Source: an uncultured Bacteroidales bacterium
Lineage (GTDB): Bacteria > Bacteroidota > Bacteroidia > Bacteroidales > Muribaculaceae
Assembly: GCA_902779125.1 (NCBI GenBank)
Contig: CACZAC010000014.1
Span: forward strand, 1 to 47,951
Direction of reading: 5' to 3'
DNA: 47,951 nt
Within the stretch, counting starts at the first letter, position 1, and each line of letters begins with the position of its first letter. Both the position numbers and the translations under genes were made by a program. The notes under the pieces are model-generated. The model ran no database searches, was not told the origin of the DNA, and saw nothing but the letters and a program-made list of their open reading frames with translations. Shown here piece by piece: positions 6,447-14,388 of this stretch.

Positions 6447-7811
6447 ATGACCAAAATGAAACAAAAGAGATTTATTCTGCAAGAGAACGAGTTACCCACT
6501 GCATGGTATAACATCCAGGCCGACATGCCCAACAAGCCCATGCCGCTCATCCATCCTGCCACCAAGCAGCCCCTGGGTGTGGACGACTTGGCACGCATCT
6601 TTCCGCGTGAGTGTTGTGTTCAGGAACTGGACACCGAGCATGACTTCATCCCCATCCCCGACGAGGTCATGGATAAATATAAGGCCTATCGTTCTACGCC
6701 GCTCGTTCGCGCTTATGCGCTCGAGGAGGTGTTGCAGACGCCAGCTCACATATATTTCAAGAATGAGTCGGTCAACCCGCTAGGCTCACACAAGGTCAAT
6801 TCGGCGTTGCCTCAGTGTTACTATGCCAAACAAGAAGGAACGACCAACGTCACTACCGAGACCGGTGCCGGGCAATGGGGCGCAGCCTTGGCCTATGCCG
6901 CCTCGGTCTTCGGATTGGAATCAGCGGTCTATCAAGTGAAAATCTCGATGCAGCAGAAGCCTTACCGCTCGTCCATTATGCGTACCTTCGGCGCTGCTGT
7001 GACAGGGTCGCCCTCGATGTCGACTCGTGCCGGCAAGGACATTATCACGCGTGACCCGCAACACCCCGGATCGCTGGGAACAGCCATATCCGAGGCTGTG
7101 GAACTGGCCACCACGACCCCTAACTGCAAGTACACCCTGGGGTCGGTGCTCAACCATGTGGCCCTGCATCAGACGATTATCGGCTTGGAGGCCGAAAAGC
7201 AGATGGCGATAGCTGGCGAGTATCCTGACGTGGTGATTGCTTGCTTCGGTGGCGGCTCCAACTTTGGCGGTATCGCCTTCCCGTTCATGCGTCACAATCT
7301 GAAGGACGGCAAGCAGACCGAGTTTATCGCTGCCGAGCCCGAGAGTTGTCCTAAATTGACAAGGGGAGAATTCCGTTATGACTTCGCCGATGAGGCAGGC
7401 TACACCCCGTTGTTGCCGATGTTCACGTTGGGCCACAAATTTAAGCCTGCTAACATCCATGCGGGCGGTTTGCGCTATCACGGTGCCGGCATGATTATTT
7501 CCCAGTTGCTGAAAGACGGGCTGATGCGAGGTGTGGATATCCCGCAACTGGAGTCCTTTGATGCGGCAATGCTCTTTGCCCGCACCGAGGGCATCATTCC
7601 CGCCCCCGAGTCCGGGCATGCCATTGCTGCTGTCATCCGCGAGGCAGAAAAGTGCAAACAGACTGGAGAGCAAAAGGTCATCTTGTTCAACCTCTCGGGG
7701 CATGGCCTCATTGACATGAGCGCCTATGAACAATACCTGAATGGCGACTTGATGAACTATCAAGTCTCGGATGTGGATATCGCCAGGACACTCAAGAGTG
7801 TGCCAGAATAG
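6447..7811 (+). CDS. trpB: Tryptophan synthase beta chain, TrpB2-like
   Basis: The 454-residue PLP enzyme condenses indole and serine to tryptophan in the cytoplasm. Family signatures are the PLP lysine in GSHKVNSA (about residue 114-121), ETGAGQWG, the phosphate-binding CFGGGSNFGG (about 266-275) and FNLSGHGLIDM near the end. The extended N-terminus (ENELPTAWYNIQADMPNKP) and the length of about 450 residues fit the TrpB2 branch rather than canonical TrpB of about 400. It stands alone, with no trpA, trpC or trpE nearby, so it may salvage indole. The leader peptide and attenuator upstream indicate control by charged tRNA-Trp. A start at 6456 is also possible. Confidence 0.93.
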   Translation: MTKMKQKRFILQENELPTAWYNIQADMPNKPMPLIHPATKQPLGVDDLARIFPRECCVQELDTEHDFIPIPDEVMDKYKAYRSTPLVRAYALEEVLQTPAHIYFKNESVNPLGSHKVNSALPQCYYAKQEGTTNVTTETGAGQWGAALAYAASVFGLESAVYQVKISMQQKPYRSSIMRTFGAAVTGSPSMSTRAGKDIITRDPQHPGSLGTAISEAVELATTTPNCKYTLGSVLNHVALHQTIIGLEAEKQMAIAGEYPDVVIACFGGGSNFGGIAFPFMRHNLKDGKQTEFIAAEPESCPKLTRGEFRYDFADEAGYTPLLPMFTLGHKFKPANIHAGGLRYHGAGMIISQLLKDGLMRGVDIPQLESFDAAMLFARTEGIIPAPESGHAIAAVIREAEKCKQTGEQKVILFNLSGHGLIDMSAYEQYLNGDLMNYQVSDVDIARTLKSVPE

Positions 7812-7849
7812 GAACGAAAGGATTGGTTAAACAATATGGAATTGGATTG

Positions 7850-7880
7850 TGAAGGGCGGAGAGTATTTTTCCGCCCTTCA
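7850..7880 (+). terminator. Hairpin terminator after trpB
   Basis: A perfect 11-bp GC-rich stem (7850-7860 with 7870-7880) lies 39 bases after the stop codon. No clear T-run follows, so termination may be weak or Rho-assisted. Confidence 0.6.
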
Positions 7881-7905
7881 TGATGCTCCTGTGGACGGGA
7901 TGTTG

Positions 7906-7913
7906 TACCTTTG
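7906..7913 (+). promoter_or_regulatory. -7 element TACCTTTG before the sugar locus
   Basis: TACCTTTG matches the -7 consensus and lies about 30 bases before the GTG start at 7943. No good -33 TTTG is present 19-21 bases upstream. A hairpin precedes it. Confidence 0.5.
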
Positions 7914-7942
7914 TGGCACTAGAAACTAATTGAAAACACGAA

Positions 7943-9109
7943 GTGGCTGAACTGAAAAAGAAAGTGTTTGTGTCGGGGTGCTATGACCTGCTGCACTCGG
8001 GCCATGTGGAGTTCTTCAGGCAGGCATCGCAGTATGGCGACCTGTATGTGGGCATCGGCAGTGATAATACCATCGCGGCCTTGAAAGGGCACAAGACGAT
8101 GTACAGCGAGCAGGAACGCCTGTTCATGGTGCGAGCTATCCGCTATGTCAAGGAGGCCTACATCAACCAGGGTGGCGGCTACCTCGACTTCCTGCCCACA
8201 CTGGACATCGTGCGGCCCGACTGCCTTGTGGTCAACGAGGACGGTGACCGCGAGGAGAAACGCGCCTTGTGCCGCGAGCGCGGCATGGAGTACATTGTGC
8301 TCAAGCGGGTCCCAAGCGATGGCCTTGCCGCTCGCAGCAGCACCGACTTGAAAAAGTTGCCCAGCCAGTTGCCCACACGCCTGGACCTGGCGGGTACATG
8401 GATTGACCAGCCCTATGTCTCATGTTATGCCCCCGGTTGGGCGTTGACCATCTCGCTGGAACCCACTTTTGAGATACGTGAGCGATGCGGCCTATCCACC
8501 AGCACGCGCAACACCATCAAGCGCGTGTGGCCCATACAGTTGCCCAACATGGACCCCGAGATGCTGGCACGTCTGGTCTTTTGCCTCGAGAATGACCCCG
8601 AGCGCAGCGACGGCATCGTGAGCGGTGCCCAGGATGCCATCGGCATCTGCGTTCCTGGTCTTGCCCGACATTATTATAATGGCAGTTATTGGCCCGAGAA
8701 GATAGAATATACTTGTGACCCTACCTTGCTCGGCTGGCTGGAAGACCACCTGTGCATGATTCCCATGTTCCCACGTCGCCCCGGTTGCAGCGTGGTGGTT
8801 GGCAAGGACATCACTAGGGAGAAGGTAGAGGTACTGGCGTCTGCCGCATCGGCCTGCTGGGATGCCATCCATCGATGTGACCTAGACGCTTTTGCTGCAG
8901 CCTACAAGGCTTCATTCAACGCCCAGGTGGCGATGTTCCCCGCTATGATACAGCCTGGTGTGCAGGACTACATCGACCGCTACAGCGCCATGCCTGGCGT
9001 GCTGGCGTGGAAGATGCCTGGAGCGGGTGGTGGTGGCTACTTGGCCCTTGTTTGCCGTGACCGCGAGAGTTTCCCTGAGGGAGCCATTACTTTGAAAATT
9101 AGGAGTTAG
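7943..9109 (+). CDS. Bifunctional nucleotidyltransferase-GHMP kinase-like fusion
   Basis: The 388-residue protein starts with GTG; there is no upstream ATG in frame after the predicted promoter. Residues 7-137 form a TagD/RfaE-type cytidylyltransferase fold with the HxGH motif HSGH (18-21) and a late ARSSTDLKK segment. Residues about 143-388 resemble a GHMP kinase of the HddA/Fkp-fucokinase type: RLDLAGTWIDQP (146-157), SGAQDAIG (227-234) and the glycine-rich KMPGAGGGGYLALV (357-370). The usual ATP-loop motif between the first two was not recognised, so kinase activity is uncertain. Next to a RhaM-type mutarotase and a FucP permease, it probably phosphorylates or nucleotidylates a 6-deoxyhexose such as L-fucose; the substrate is inferred only. 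The last codons and the stop lie inside a heptamer repeat. Confidence 0.75.
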   Translation: MAELKKKVFVSGCYDLLHSGHVEFFRQASQYGDLYVGIGSDNTIAALKGHKTMYSEQERLFMVRAIRYVKEAYINQGGGYLDFLPTLDIVRPDCLVVNEDGDREEKRALCRERGMEYIVLKRVPSDGLAARSSTDLKKLPSQLPTRLDLAGTWIDQPYVSCYAPGWALTISLEPTFEIRERCGLSTSTRNTIKRVWPIQLPNMDPEMLARLVFCLENDPERSDGIVSGAQDAIGICVPGLARHYYNGSYWPEKIEYTCDPTLLGWLEDHLCMIPMFPRRPGCSVVVGKDITREKVEVLASAASACWDAIHRCDLDAFAAAYKASFNAQVAMFPAMIQPGVQDYIDRYSAMPGVLAWKMPGAGGGGYLALVCRDRESFPEGAITLKIRS

Positions 9110-9209
9110 GAATTAGGAGTTAGGAATTAGAAGTTAGGAATTAGAAGTTAGGAATTAGGAATTAGGAGTTTGACTTTAATGACCCTAATGTCTTTAATGA
9201 CTTTAATGA
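9097..9209. repeat. Heptamer array (AATTAGG/AGTTAGG) plus 9-bp repeats
   Basis: Ten consecutive 7-base units of the form A(A/G)TTAG(G/A) run from 9097 to 9166, starting inside the last codons of the kinase fusion; the stop TAG falls in the second unit. Four 9-base units close to CTTTAATGA follow at 9174-9209. Similar heptamer arrays follow other genes at 44328-44355 and, in variant form, at 17334-17360 and 26362-26375. Confidence 0.85.
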
Positions 9210-9235
9210 TTCTAGAAACTGGAAACTATGAAATA

Positions 9236-9571
9236 ATGAAACGATATTGCCAAACCCTTGAGCTGCGCGACGACCGCGAGATGATTGAGAAATATGTAGA
9301 GGCCCACGCCCATGTGTGGCCCGAAATCCAGGCTGGAATCCGCAGTGTGGGCATTCTCGACATGCAGATTTATATCCTCGGCAACCGCCTGTTCATGATA
9401 TGCGACACGGTCGATGACTTTGACTGGGAGGCCGACAATGCCCGCTTAGCGGCGCTACCGCGTCAGGCCGAGTGGGAAGCCTACGTCGCCTGCTTCCAGG
9501 GCTGTGACCCTGCTGCCCCTTCCACTGCCAAGTGGCAACTGATGGAGCGAATATTCAAGTTAGGAATGTGA
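9236..9571 (+). CDS. L-rhamnose mutarotase family protein (RhaM-like)
   Basis: The 111-residue cytoplasmic protein (MKRYCQTLELRDD...) has the family signature KYVEAHAHVWPEIQAGI with the conserved His and Trp-Pro-Glu, and the AEWEAYVACFQ segment. Family members interconvert alpha and beta anomers of L-rhamnose or L-fucose before kinase or isomerase steps. An upstream in-frame ATG at 9170 would add 22 residues made only of 9-bp repeats (MTLMTLM...), so 9236 is preferred; this gives the usual length of about 104-111 residues. It sits between the kinase fusion and FucP, supporting a deoxyhexose pathway. Confidence 0.88.
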   Translation: MKRYCQTLELRDDREMIEKYVEAHAHVWPEIQAGIRSVGILDMQIYILGNRLFMICDTVDDFDWEADNARLAALPRQAEWEAYVACFQGCDPAAPSTAKWQLMERIFKLGM

Positions 9572-9611
9572 AATGAGGAATGAGGAATGAGAGAAACTGA
9601 TAATCACAACA

Positions 9612-9661
9612 AATCCCGGCTGATGGTGAAGACATCAGGGCAGATAATCCTGGGATTATTT
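9612..9661 (+). terminator. Possible two-part hairpin terminator after the mutarotase gene
   Basis: An outer AATCCC/GGGATT pair (9612-9617 with 9652-9657) encloses CTGATG/CATCAG (9620-9625 with 9633-9638) and is followed by ATTTTA. GAGGAAT-type short repeats lie just before it at about 9572-9588. Confidence 0.45.
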
Positions 9662-9708
9662 TAGATTGGCATCATTCTCATCATCGAGTAGAAATAATAA
9701 TTGAGTTT

Positions 9709-10191
9709 ATGAAAAAGTTTTTGTTATTGATTTGTATTCTGATTATTGGTGTAATCGTCTTTAACAGTTCTTGTTCTTCGGTTGTAAAAGAGCCTTCTAC
9801 CGTAAGATTCACAGAACTGGACAAGGAAATACAAGACACCCTGTTTGCTATCTGGTACAATGATTATAAAAAGGTGACTGTTGATACAGAATATGTTGAA
9901 TCTATAAACGAATATTGGGTACATGAAACTACGGCGCCTATTGATTTTATTGATTTCACCAACAATTATGTCTTAGAAAGAAAGCAAAATAGAATATTAC
10001 CTTGGGTTAATGATAAAGTAGTTATCAATAAATCGAATGGATGGAAGCACACATTCCCTTCAAGAGAATATGGTCCTATCATTATCAAGGGGGATAAAAT
10101 CTATACTCCAACTATATTCTATTTCTATGGGGTGGCATCAAAATCGGAAATGGATACTTGCTGTTTTAATGTTTATACCATAAAAGATTGA
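9709..10191 (+). CDS. Small AT-rich lipoprotein of unknown function
   Basis: The 160-residue product has a clear signal peptide (MKKFLLLICILIIGVIVFNSSC) with a lipid-attachable Cys at residue 22, then a soluble domain rich in Asp, Asn, Lys, Ile and Tyr. No known domain is recognised. Its DNA is clearly richer in A+T than the flanking sugar genes, with many AAA, AAT and ATA codons, which suggests a recent insertion between the mutarotase and the permease. It probably does not take part in sugar uptake. The frame is intact from ATG to TGA. Confidence 0.7.
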   Translation: MKKFLLLICILIIGVIVFNSSCSSVVKEPSTVRFTELDKEIQDTLFAIWYNDYKKVTVDTEYVESINEYWVHETTAPIDFIDFTNNYVLERKQNRILPWVNDKVVINKSNGWKHTFPSREYGPIIIKGDKIYTPTIFYFYGVASKSEMDTCCFNVYTIKD

Positions 10192-10229
10192 TTGAAAACA
10201 GCCAAGTTGTTTGAATAATTTGAAACAGA

Positions 10230-11546
10230 ATGACAACCGATCAAGACAATAAATCCCGATTGCTGGTGACGCGCGAGGGCGTGAGTTACGTGCTCCCCTT
10301 CGTCGTGGTGACCTGCTGCTTTGCCCTGTGGGGCTTTGCCAACGACATTACCAACCCGATGGTGAAGGCGTTTTCCAAGATTTTCCGCATGAGCGTGACC
10401 GACGGCACGCTAGTCCAGGTCGCTTTCTACGGTGGCTACTTCTGTATGGCACTGCCTGCGGCACTGTTTATCCGCCGCCACTCGTTCAAGAGCGGCATTA
10501 TCATGGGATTGGCGCTATATGCCCTGGGCGTGCTCTTGTTCTTGCCTGCCAAGGCTATGGGCAGTTTTGCCCCTTTCCTGGTGGCTTATTTCATCCTCAC
10601 TTGCGGCTTGTCGTTCCTTGAAACGACTGCCAATCCTTACATCTTGCTCATGGGTGACCGCGAGACCGCCACACGGCGCCTGAATCTCGCCCAGTCGTTC
10701 AATCCCATCGGGTCGCTGGCGGGCATGTTTGTAGCAATGAATTTCATCCAGGCACGGCTCTCGCCGCTCGACACCACCCAGCGTGCTGTGCTCGATGATG
10801 CGCAGTTCGAGGCATTGAAGCAGAGCGACCTGGGCATGCTTATCCAACCTTATACCCTGCTGGGTGTTGTGCTCGTGTTGCTGTTGGTGGTCATGCTGTT
10901 TACGTCCATCCCTGCCGTGCGTCAGTCGGCACGTGAGCGCCATGAGCCGCTGTGGCCCGCTGTCAAGCGGTTGGCGGCCAACAAGCCCTATTGCTGGGGC
11001 GTGGTGGCACAGTTCTTCTATGTGGGCGCACAGATTACCTGCTGGACGTTTATCATCCAATACGGCACACGCGTCTTTATGGCCGAAGGTATGGGCGAAC
11101 AAGCCGCCGAGGTGCTCTCCCAGCGCTATAACATTGTGGCAATGGTGCTGTTCTGCCTGATGCGCTTCGTGAATATCTATCTGATGAAATATATCAAGCC
11201 TGGGCGTTTGATGGCCTTCTTTGCCGCTGTGGCGTTGTTGCTGCTATGTGGAGTCATTTTCATAGGAGGTCGCGTGGGCATGTGCTGCCTTGTTGCCGTT
11301 TCGCCCTGCATGAGTCTGATGTTCCCCACAATCTACGGCATCGCCCTGGGCGGAATGAAGGAAGATACCGAGTTGGGGTCGGCAGGATTGATTATGGCAA
11401 TCTTGGGCGGTAGTGTGTTGCCTGCCTTACAGGCAATGATTATCGACAGCAATGTGCAAGTGTTGCCCGCTGTCAATCTGTCGTTTGTCGTGCCCGTCGT
11501 TTGCTTTGTTGTTGTATTGCTCTACAGCCTGCGCCACACGCATTAA
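10230..11546 (+). CDS. fucP: L-fucose:H+ symporter (FucP-type MFS permease)
   Basis: The 438-residue inner-membrane protein has about 12 hydrophobic segments. Family marks are FALWGFANDITNPMVKAFSKIF in the first helix, the FYGGYFCMALPAALFIRR region, and ETTANPYILLMG around residue 130-145, which holds the Glu needed for proton coupling in FucP. It imports L-fucose or a similar sugar. It is the transporter of the locus with the mutarotase and the nucleotidyltransferase-kinase. The genes for fucose isomerase, fuculokinase and aldolase are not in the window. Its stop codon lies only 3 bases from the stop of the convergent dockerin gene, with no hairpin in between. Confidence 0.9.
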   Translation: MTTDQDNKSRLLVTREGVSYVLPFVVVTCCFALWGFANDITNPMVKAFSKIFRMSVTDGTLVQVAFYGGYFCMALPAALFIRRHSFKSGIIMGLALYALGVLLFLPAKAMGSFAPFLVAYFILTCGLSFLETTANPYILLMGDRETATRRLNLAQSFNPIGSLAGMFVAMNFIQARLSPLDTTQRAVLDDAQFEALKQSDLGMLIQPYTLLGVVLVLLLVVMLFTSIPAVRQSARERHEPLWPAVKRLAANKPYCWGVVAQFFYVGAQITCWTFIIQYGTRVFMAEGMGEQAAEVLSQRYNIVAMVLFCLMRFVNIYLMKYIKPGRLMAFFAAVALLLLCGVIFIGGRVGMCCLVAVSPCMSLMFPTIYGIALGGMKEDTELGSAGLIMAILGGSVLPALQAMIIDSNVQVLPAVNLSFVVPVVCFVVVLLYSLRHTH

Positions 11547-11549
11547 TCC

Positions 11550-12245
11550 TCAACTCCCGAGTAGTATATCGATGAGAGTGGTGACGTCGTTGATGCTGAC
11601 GGTGCTGTCCTGATCGACGTCAGCTTCATTCTCCAGGATGTCGCCGCTGCTATCCAGCAAGTAGTCGATAAGGATGGTGACATCCGCAATATCAACATAG
11701 CCGTTGCCGTTAACATCGCCTGGCGTGGTCACAGGAGCGGTACCCGACGAGGTGAAAGCAGCGTTCTTGATAGCCCCATTGCTCACCACGTCGCCCGTCC
11801 ACGACACGAAGCGCAGTCGGGCTGTGGTCATTCCAGGAGGCACAGGCAAGGACATTGACAACTGATGGGTGCTCACACCGGGAGTAGTCGGCACACAGGT
11901 GACCGAGTCCAGCGGATACCCGTCCCCGTCCTCGATGACGAGGGTCAGTGACGCCTTGTCCAAGACAAACTTGTTGTCCTTAAAATACTTGGTGTACCAC
12001 AACACATCAGCATTAATGTTGTCGATGCCCTGGCAGTTGAACAGGGGAGAGGTCAGCGTGAGAGCCATCCCCTCGCTGTTGACATAAAAGGTAACTCGTC
12101 CGCTGGCGATGAAACTGGGCGAAAGGGTCACATTGGGATTGTTGTAAATCCATCCATCGTAGTCGTCGCTGTTGAATTGAGGCAGTTGCGCACTCACTGC
12201 GAGCGCCAACATAGCCAAGATTATCGGGAGGATGACACGCTTCAT
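11550..12245 (-). CDS. Small secreted protein with C-terminal dockerin-like domain
   Basis: The protein is 231 residues from the ATG at 12245, giving the signal peptide MKRVILPIILAMLALAVSAQ. An earlier in-frame ATG at 12278 lies inside the promoter and is excluded. Residues about 20-160 are an unrecognised beta-rich domain. The C-terminus holds two EF-hand-like dockerin repeats, GDVNGNGYVDIADVTILIDYLL and ADVDQDSTVSINDVTTLIDILLG, with the calcium-loop Asp/Asn positions present. Cohesin-like partners are encoded at 31-41 kb. No T9SS tail follows the dockerin. It is convergent with fucP. Confidence 0.82.
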   Translation of the reverse strand: MKRVILPIILAMLALAVSAQLPQFNSDDYDGWIYNNPNVTLSPSFIASGRVTFYVNSEGMALTLTSPLFNCQGIDNINADVLWYTKYFKDNKFVLDKASLTLVIEDGDGYPLDSVTCVPTTPGVSTHQLSMSLPVPPGMTTARLRFVSWTGDVVSNGAIKNAAFTSSGTAPVTTPGDVNGNGYVDIADVTILIDYLLDSSGDILENEADVDQDSTVSINDVTTLIDILLGS

Positions 12246-12277
12246 AATCATTATGATATAAGGGTTACAATTGCTCA

Positions 12278-12308
12278 CAAAGGTAAGAATAATGTCTTAT
12301 TTGTGCAA
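12278..12308 (-). promoter_or_regulatory. Promoter of the dockerin gene, TTG-N20-TACCTTTG
   Basis: On the minus strand a -7 box TACCTTTG (12285-12278) follows a -33 TTG (12308-12306) after exactly 20 bases; this fixes the start codon at 12245. Confidence 0.8.
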
Positions 12309-12323
12309 TATGGCCAAAAATTT

Positions 12324-12362
12324 ATCGGCCCAATGGTGGGGGATTCCCGCCGTTGGGCCGAT
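12324..12362 (-). terminator. Strong hairpin between the dockerin and XRE genes
   Basis: A 17-bp stem (12324-12340 with 12346-12362, two wobbles) with a 5-base loop is followed on the minus strand by AAATTTTTGG. It could terminate transcription from the XRE gene side just before the dockerin promoter, although it lies 245 bases past the XRE stop codon. Confidence 0.6.
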
Positions 12363-12433
12363 AGCTTGCTTAGTAATGGATGCAAATTATTGCACTTGTA
12401 ATGGTTGTTTTATCATTAGGTTGACTCTTCGGT

Positions 12434-12584
12434 ATTAACTCACAGTCGGCTTGCCGGCCGCATCGATAGCAATGGTTCGTTTTTATTATTTAAGTATGGT
12501 TTGTTTTATCAATATTAATGTGCGGCAAAAGTCGTTGTTATTAAGTGTGTTTCGCGACCGGCAAAGCCTGACTAGTGAATTAAC
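12434..12584. repeat. Long inverted repeat (MITE-like element or structured RNA)
   Basis: Arms 12434-12461 and 12554-12584 are inverted copies: about 26 positions match, with three single-base indels and two or three transitions. The 92-base interior is AT-rich. The GC-rich core of each arm is GCCGG. The size of about 150 bp and end-to-end arms resemble a miniature transposable element, or a small RNA closed by a long stem. No gene overlaps it. The rest of the 12286-12606 gap holds only the 12324-12362 hairpin. Confidence 0.6.
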
Positions 12585-12606
12585 ATTATTATTACTATCA
12601 TTTATT

Positions 12607-13143
12607 TTACTTGTTGGCTGGACTGAATTCATCAAAGCGGCCATCACTGTAGAAGACCACGATGTTGATCACGCGACGCGGATCGGATGCATCACCACCG
12701 CGCGACGATGCACGCCCGGCGGTGTTGCGCATGAAGCTGCGCAACGTCTCACTCATCGATGGAGTTGAGGCGGCACGCTGAGTGGGCTTGGAGGAAGAAC
12801 CATAACCATTGGATTCCTCGACGTCGAACGAGATGGAACGATGCTGTCCCAGGTCATCGGAGAGGGAATCGGAGCCCGATTGGGTTGCTGACATTTTGTC
12901 ATCTCCATTCTTCTGGTCAGAACCGTTGAGTAACATCTCACCATCCCCAAACATGAGCCACATCACATTCAATGTAGGATACGCGCGATGGATCTTGCCG
13001 ATGACTTCATCACTCACTTTCTTGTTGCGTCCATTCAACAACTGTGAGAGCGTGGGACGAGGGATGTCACACGTGTCTGCAAATTGGGAACTCGAAATTC
13101 CCGCATTGTTCATGAATAATTTCAGTCTCGATACAATATCCAT
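12607..13143 (-). CDS. XRE-family helix-turn-helix regulator
   Basis: The 178-residue protein starts with a Cro/CI-type DNA-binding domain (residues about 5-62): MNNAGISSSQFADTCDIPRP, TLSQLLNGRNKKVSDEVIGKI and the trailing YPTLNVMWLMFGDGEML typical of Bacteroidota members. Residues 70-150 are a Ser/Asp-rich linker. The last 20 residues (RVINIVVFYSDGRFDEFSP) form a short beta segment that recurs in this subfamily. The targets are unknown; a 12-base palindrome at 13163-13174, 20 bases before the start codon, could be an autoregulatory operator. It faces the 1.3-kb AT-rich region. Confidence 0.85.
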   Translation of the reverse strand: MDIVSRLKLFMNNAGISSSQFADTCDIPRPTLSQLLNGRNKKVSDEVIGKIHRAYPTLNVMWLMFGDGEMLLNGSDQKNGDDKMSATQSGSDSLSDDLGQHRSISFDVEESNGYGSSSKPTQRAASTPSMSETLRSFMRNTAGRASSRGGDASDPRRVINIVVFYSDGRFDEFSPANK

Positions 13144-13162
13144 TTAGAACACTTTTTTAAGG

Positions 13163-13174
13163 GCGCTCAAGCGC
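13163..13174. promoter_or_regulatory. Palindrome before the XRE gene (possible operator)
   Basis: GCGCT-CA-AGCGC is a perfect 5+5 inverted repeat, 20 bases upstream of the regulator's start codon and GC-rich within AT-rich DNA. An autoregulatory site is inferred, not shown. Confidence 0.35.
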
Positions 13175-14300
13175 GCGAGGTTACCATATATCAGAACAAA
13201 AAATTTTCTGACCCAAAATAGCGATTCGGAAACAGGTTCAAAACCGCTCCCAATCTCAAAAACCGCTGTTTGCGTTTTTTAATTTTGGGATTGCAAATTT
13301 AAAACGAATAATTGAATTGACCAAATTTAAAAACGAAAATTTTTCAGTTTGCAATTAATATTTCCAAAAAATGACAATTTTTACCTAGTTTCAAAAGCAA
13401 ATAAAATTAATTCGATTAATACTTTAATATATATTATGTATTAAGTTGATTTTCAATGTTTTATTAGTACGATTTATACTCTATAAATCACAGCCTGTAG
13501 CAAACATCACAATATATCAAGCAATACTAGAGATATTTTGTGTAATTCACTGATTTTTAGCAAATTGTAGTTGTTGTAAAAAACTGTTAATGCGATTTTT
13601 TGGTGATTTTGTAAACTTTACGGGTGTAAATTCCGGTTTTTTAAGCGCCACGCACAATTGCAAACTCAATCCAGGGGTCAAAAACAGCGATCCTTCGTCC
13701 CTACCCCGTCATTCAAAATTGCAAACGAAGCACTGTTTTCAAAGCCGAATCAGCCGTTGGCAAAATACCAACTTTGATTTTTCTGGAGCTCAACTCGATT
13801 TCCTTGCGATATTTTCCAACGAACCCTAATTCAGTCCGAAATATCAAAAAATAAGTGATTCTTGACCTATTACAATATTTCCATTATTTGACAACTATAT
13901 AGTATTTATCGTGATTTTGGCGCATTTTTCATGCTTAAAATTAGCCTTCTCCAGCCTATTCGAAAAAACAAAAAATCGCCCAAAAATCGCTTTTTTCCCA
14001 ATTTTGGGGCAAAAACTGAAAAAGTGACCAAAATGCGGAAATTTTGAACACTTTTTTTTCATCAGAACAGTTATCGGAATTGATGCTTCTCTCCCACTTT
14101 TCAAGTATTTAGGCAATAAAAAAACGTCTTCCAAAAAGACGATTTCTCTGATTCAGGTACCCCAATTTTAGCATCCAGGGAAGGTTAAATGTTCATGGTA
14201 ACCTCAAATTTTCTGACCCAAAATATGTGCAAAAACTGAAAAAGGCCATTTCTGCCCCACCCGTTAGGGCAAAAAAACTGACATCTTCTCTCCTCAAACG

Positions 14301-14388
14301 GGAACAAAAAACATGACAAAAACCTAACCCCTATCATGCAAAAAACATGACACGACTCAGAATCCCGCCATGCAAAAAACATGACACG
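14301..14388. repeat. Three short direct repeats at exact 34-bp spacing
   Basis: AAAAAACATGACA occurs at 14306-14318, 14340-14352 and 14374-14386. Copies 2 and 3 share the 20 bases CATGCAAAAAACATGACACG (14335-14354 and 14369-14388), separated by 14 unrelated bases. The exact period of 34 bp suggests protein-binding sites. Three copies with 14-base gaps do not make a CRISPR. Confidence 0.75.

Noticed and set aside
12607-13143. XRE protein as antitoxin of a toxin-antitoxin pair
   Set aside because: No small toxin-like frame lies next to it on the same strand, and its C-terminal extension fits a stand-alone regulator subfamily.
13590-14382. Three short frames in the AT-rich region (13590-13829, 13895-14134, 14185-14382)
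   Set aside because: Their composition (Phe, Lys, Cys) follows from T- and A-runs, they overlap repeats or a hairpin, and no promoter fits them.
14301-14388. Possible short CRISPR array
   Set aside because: Only three copies, gaps of 14 bases, an A-run repeat and no cas genes; the spacing suggests binding sites instead.
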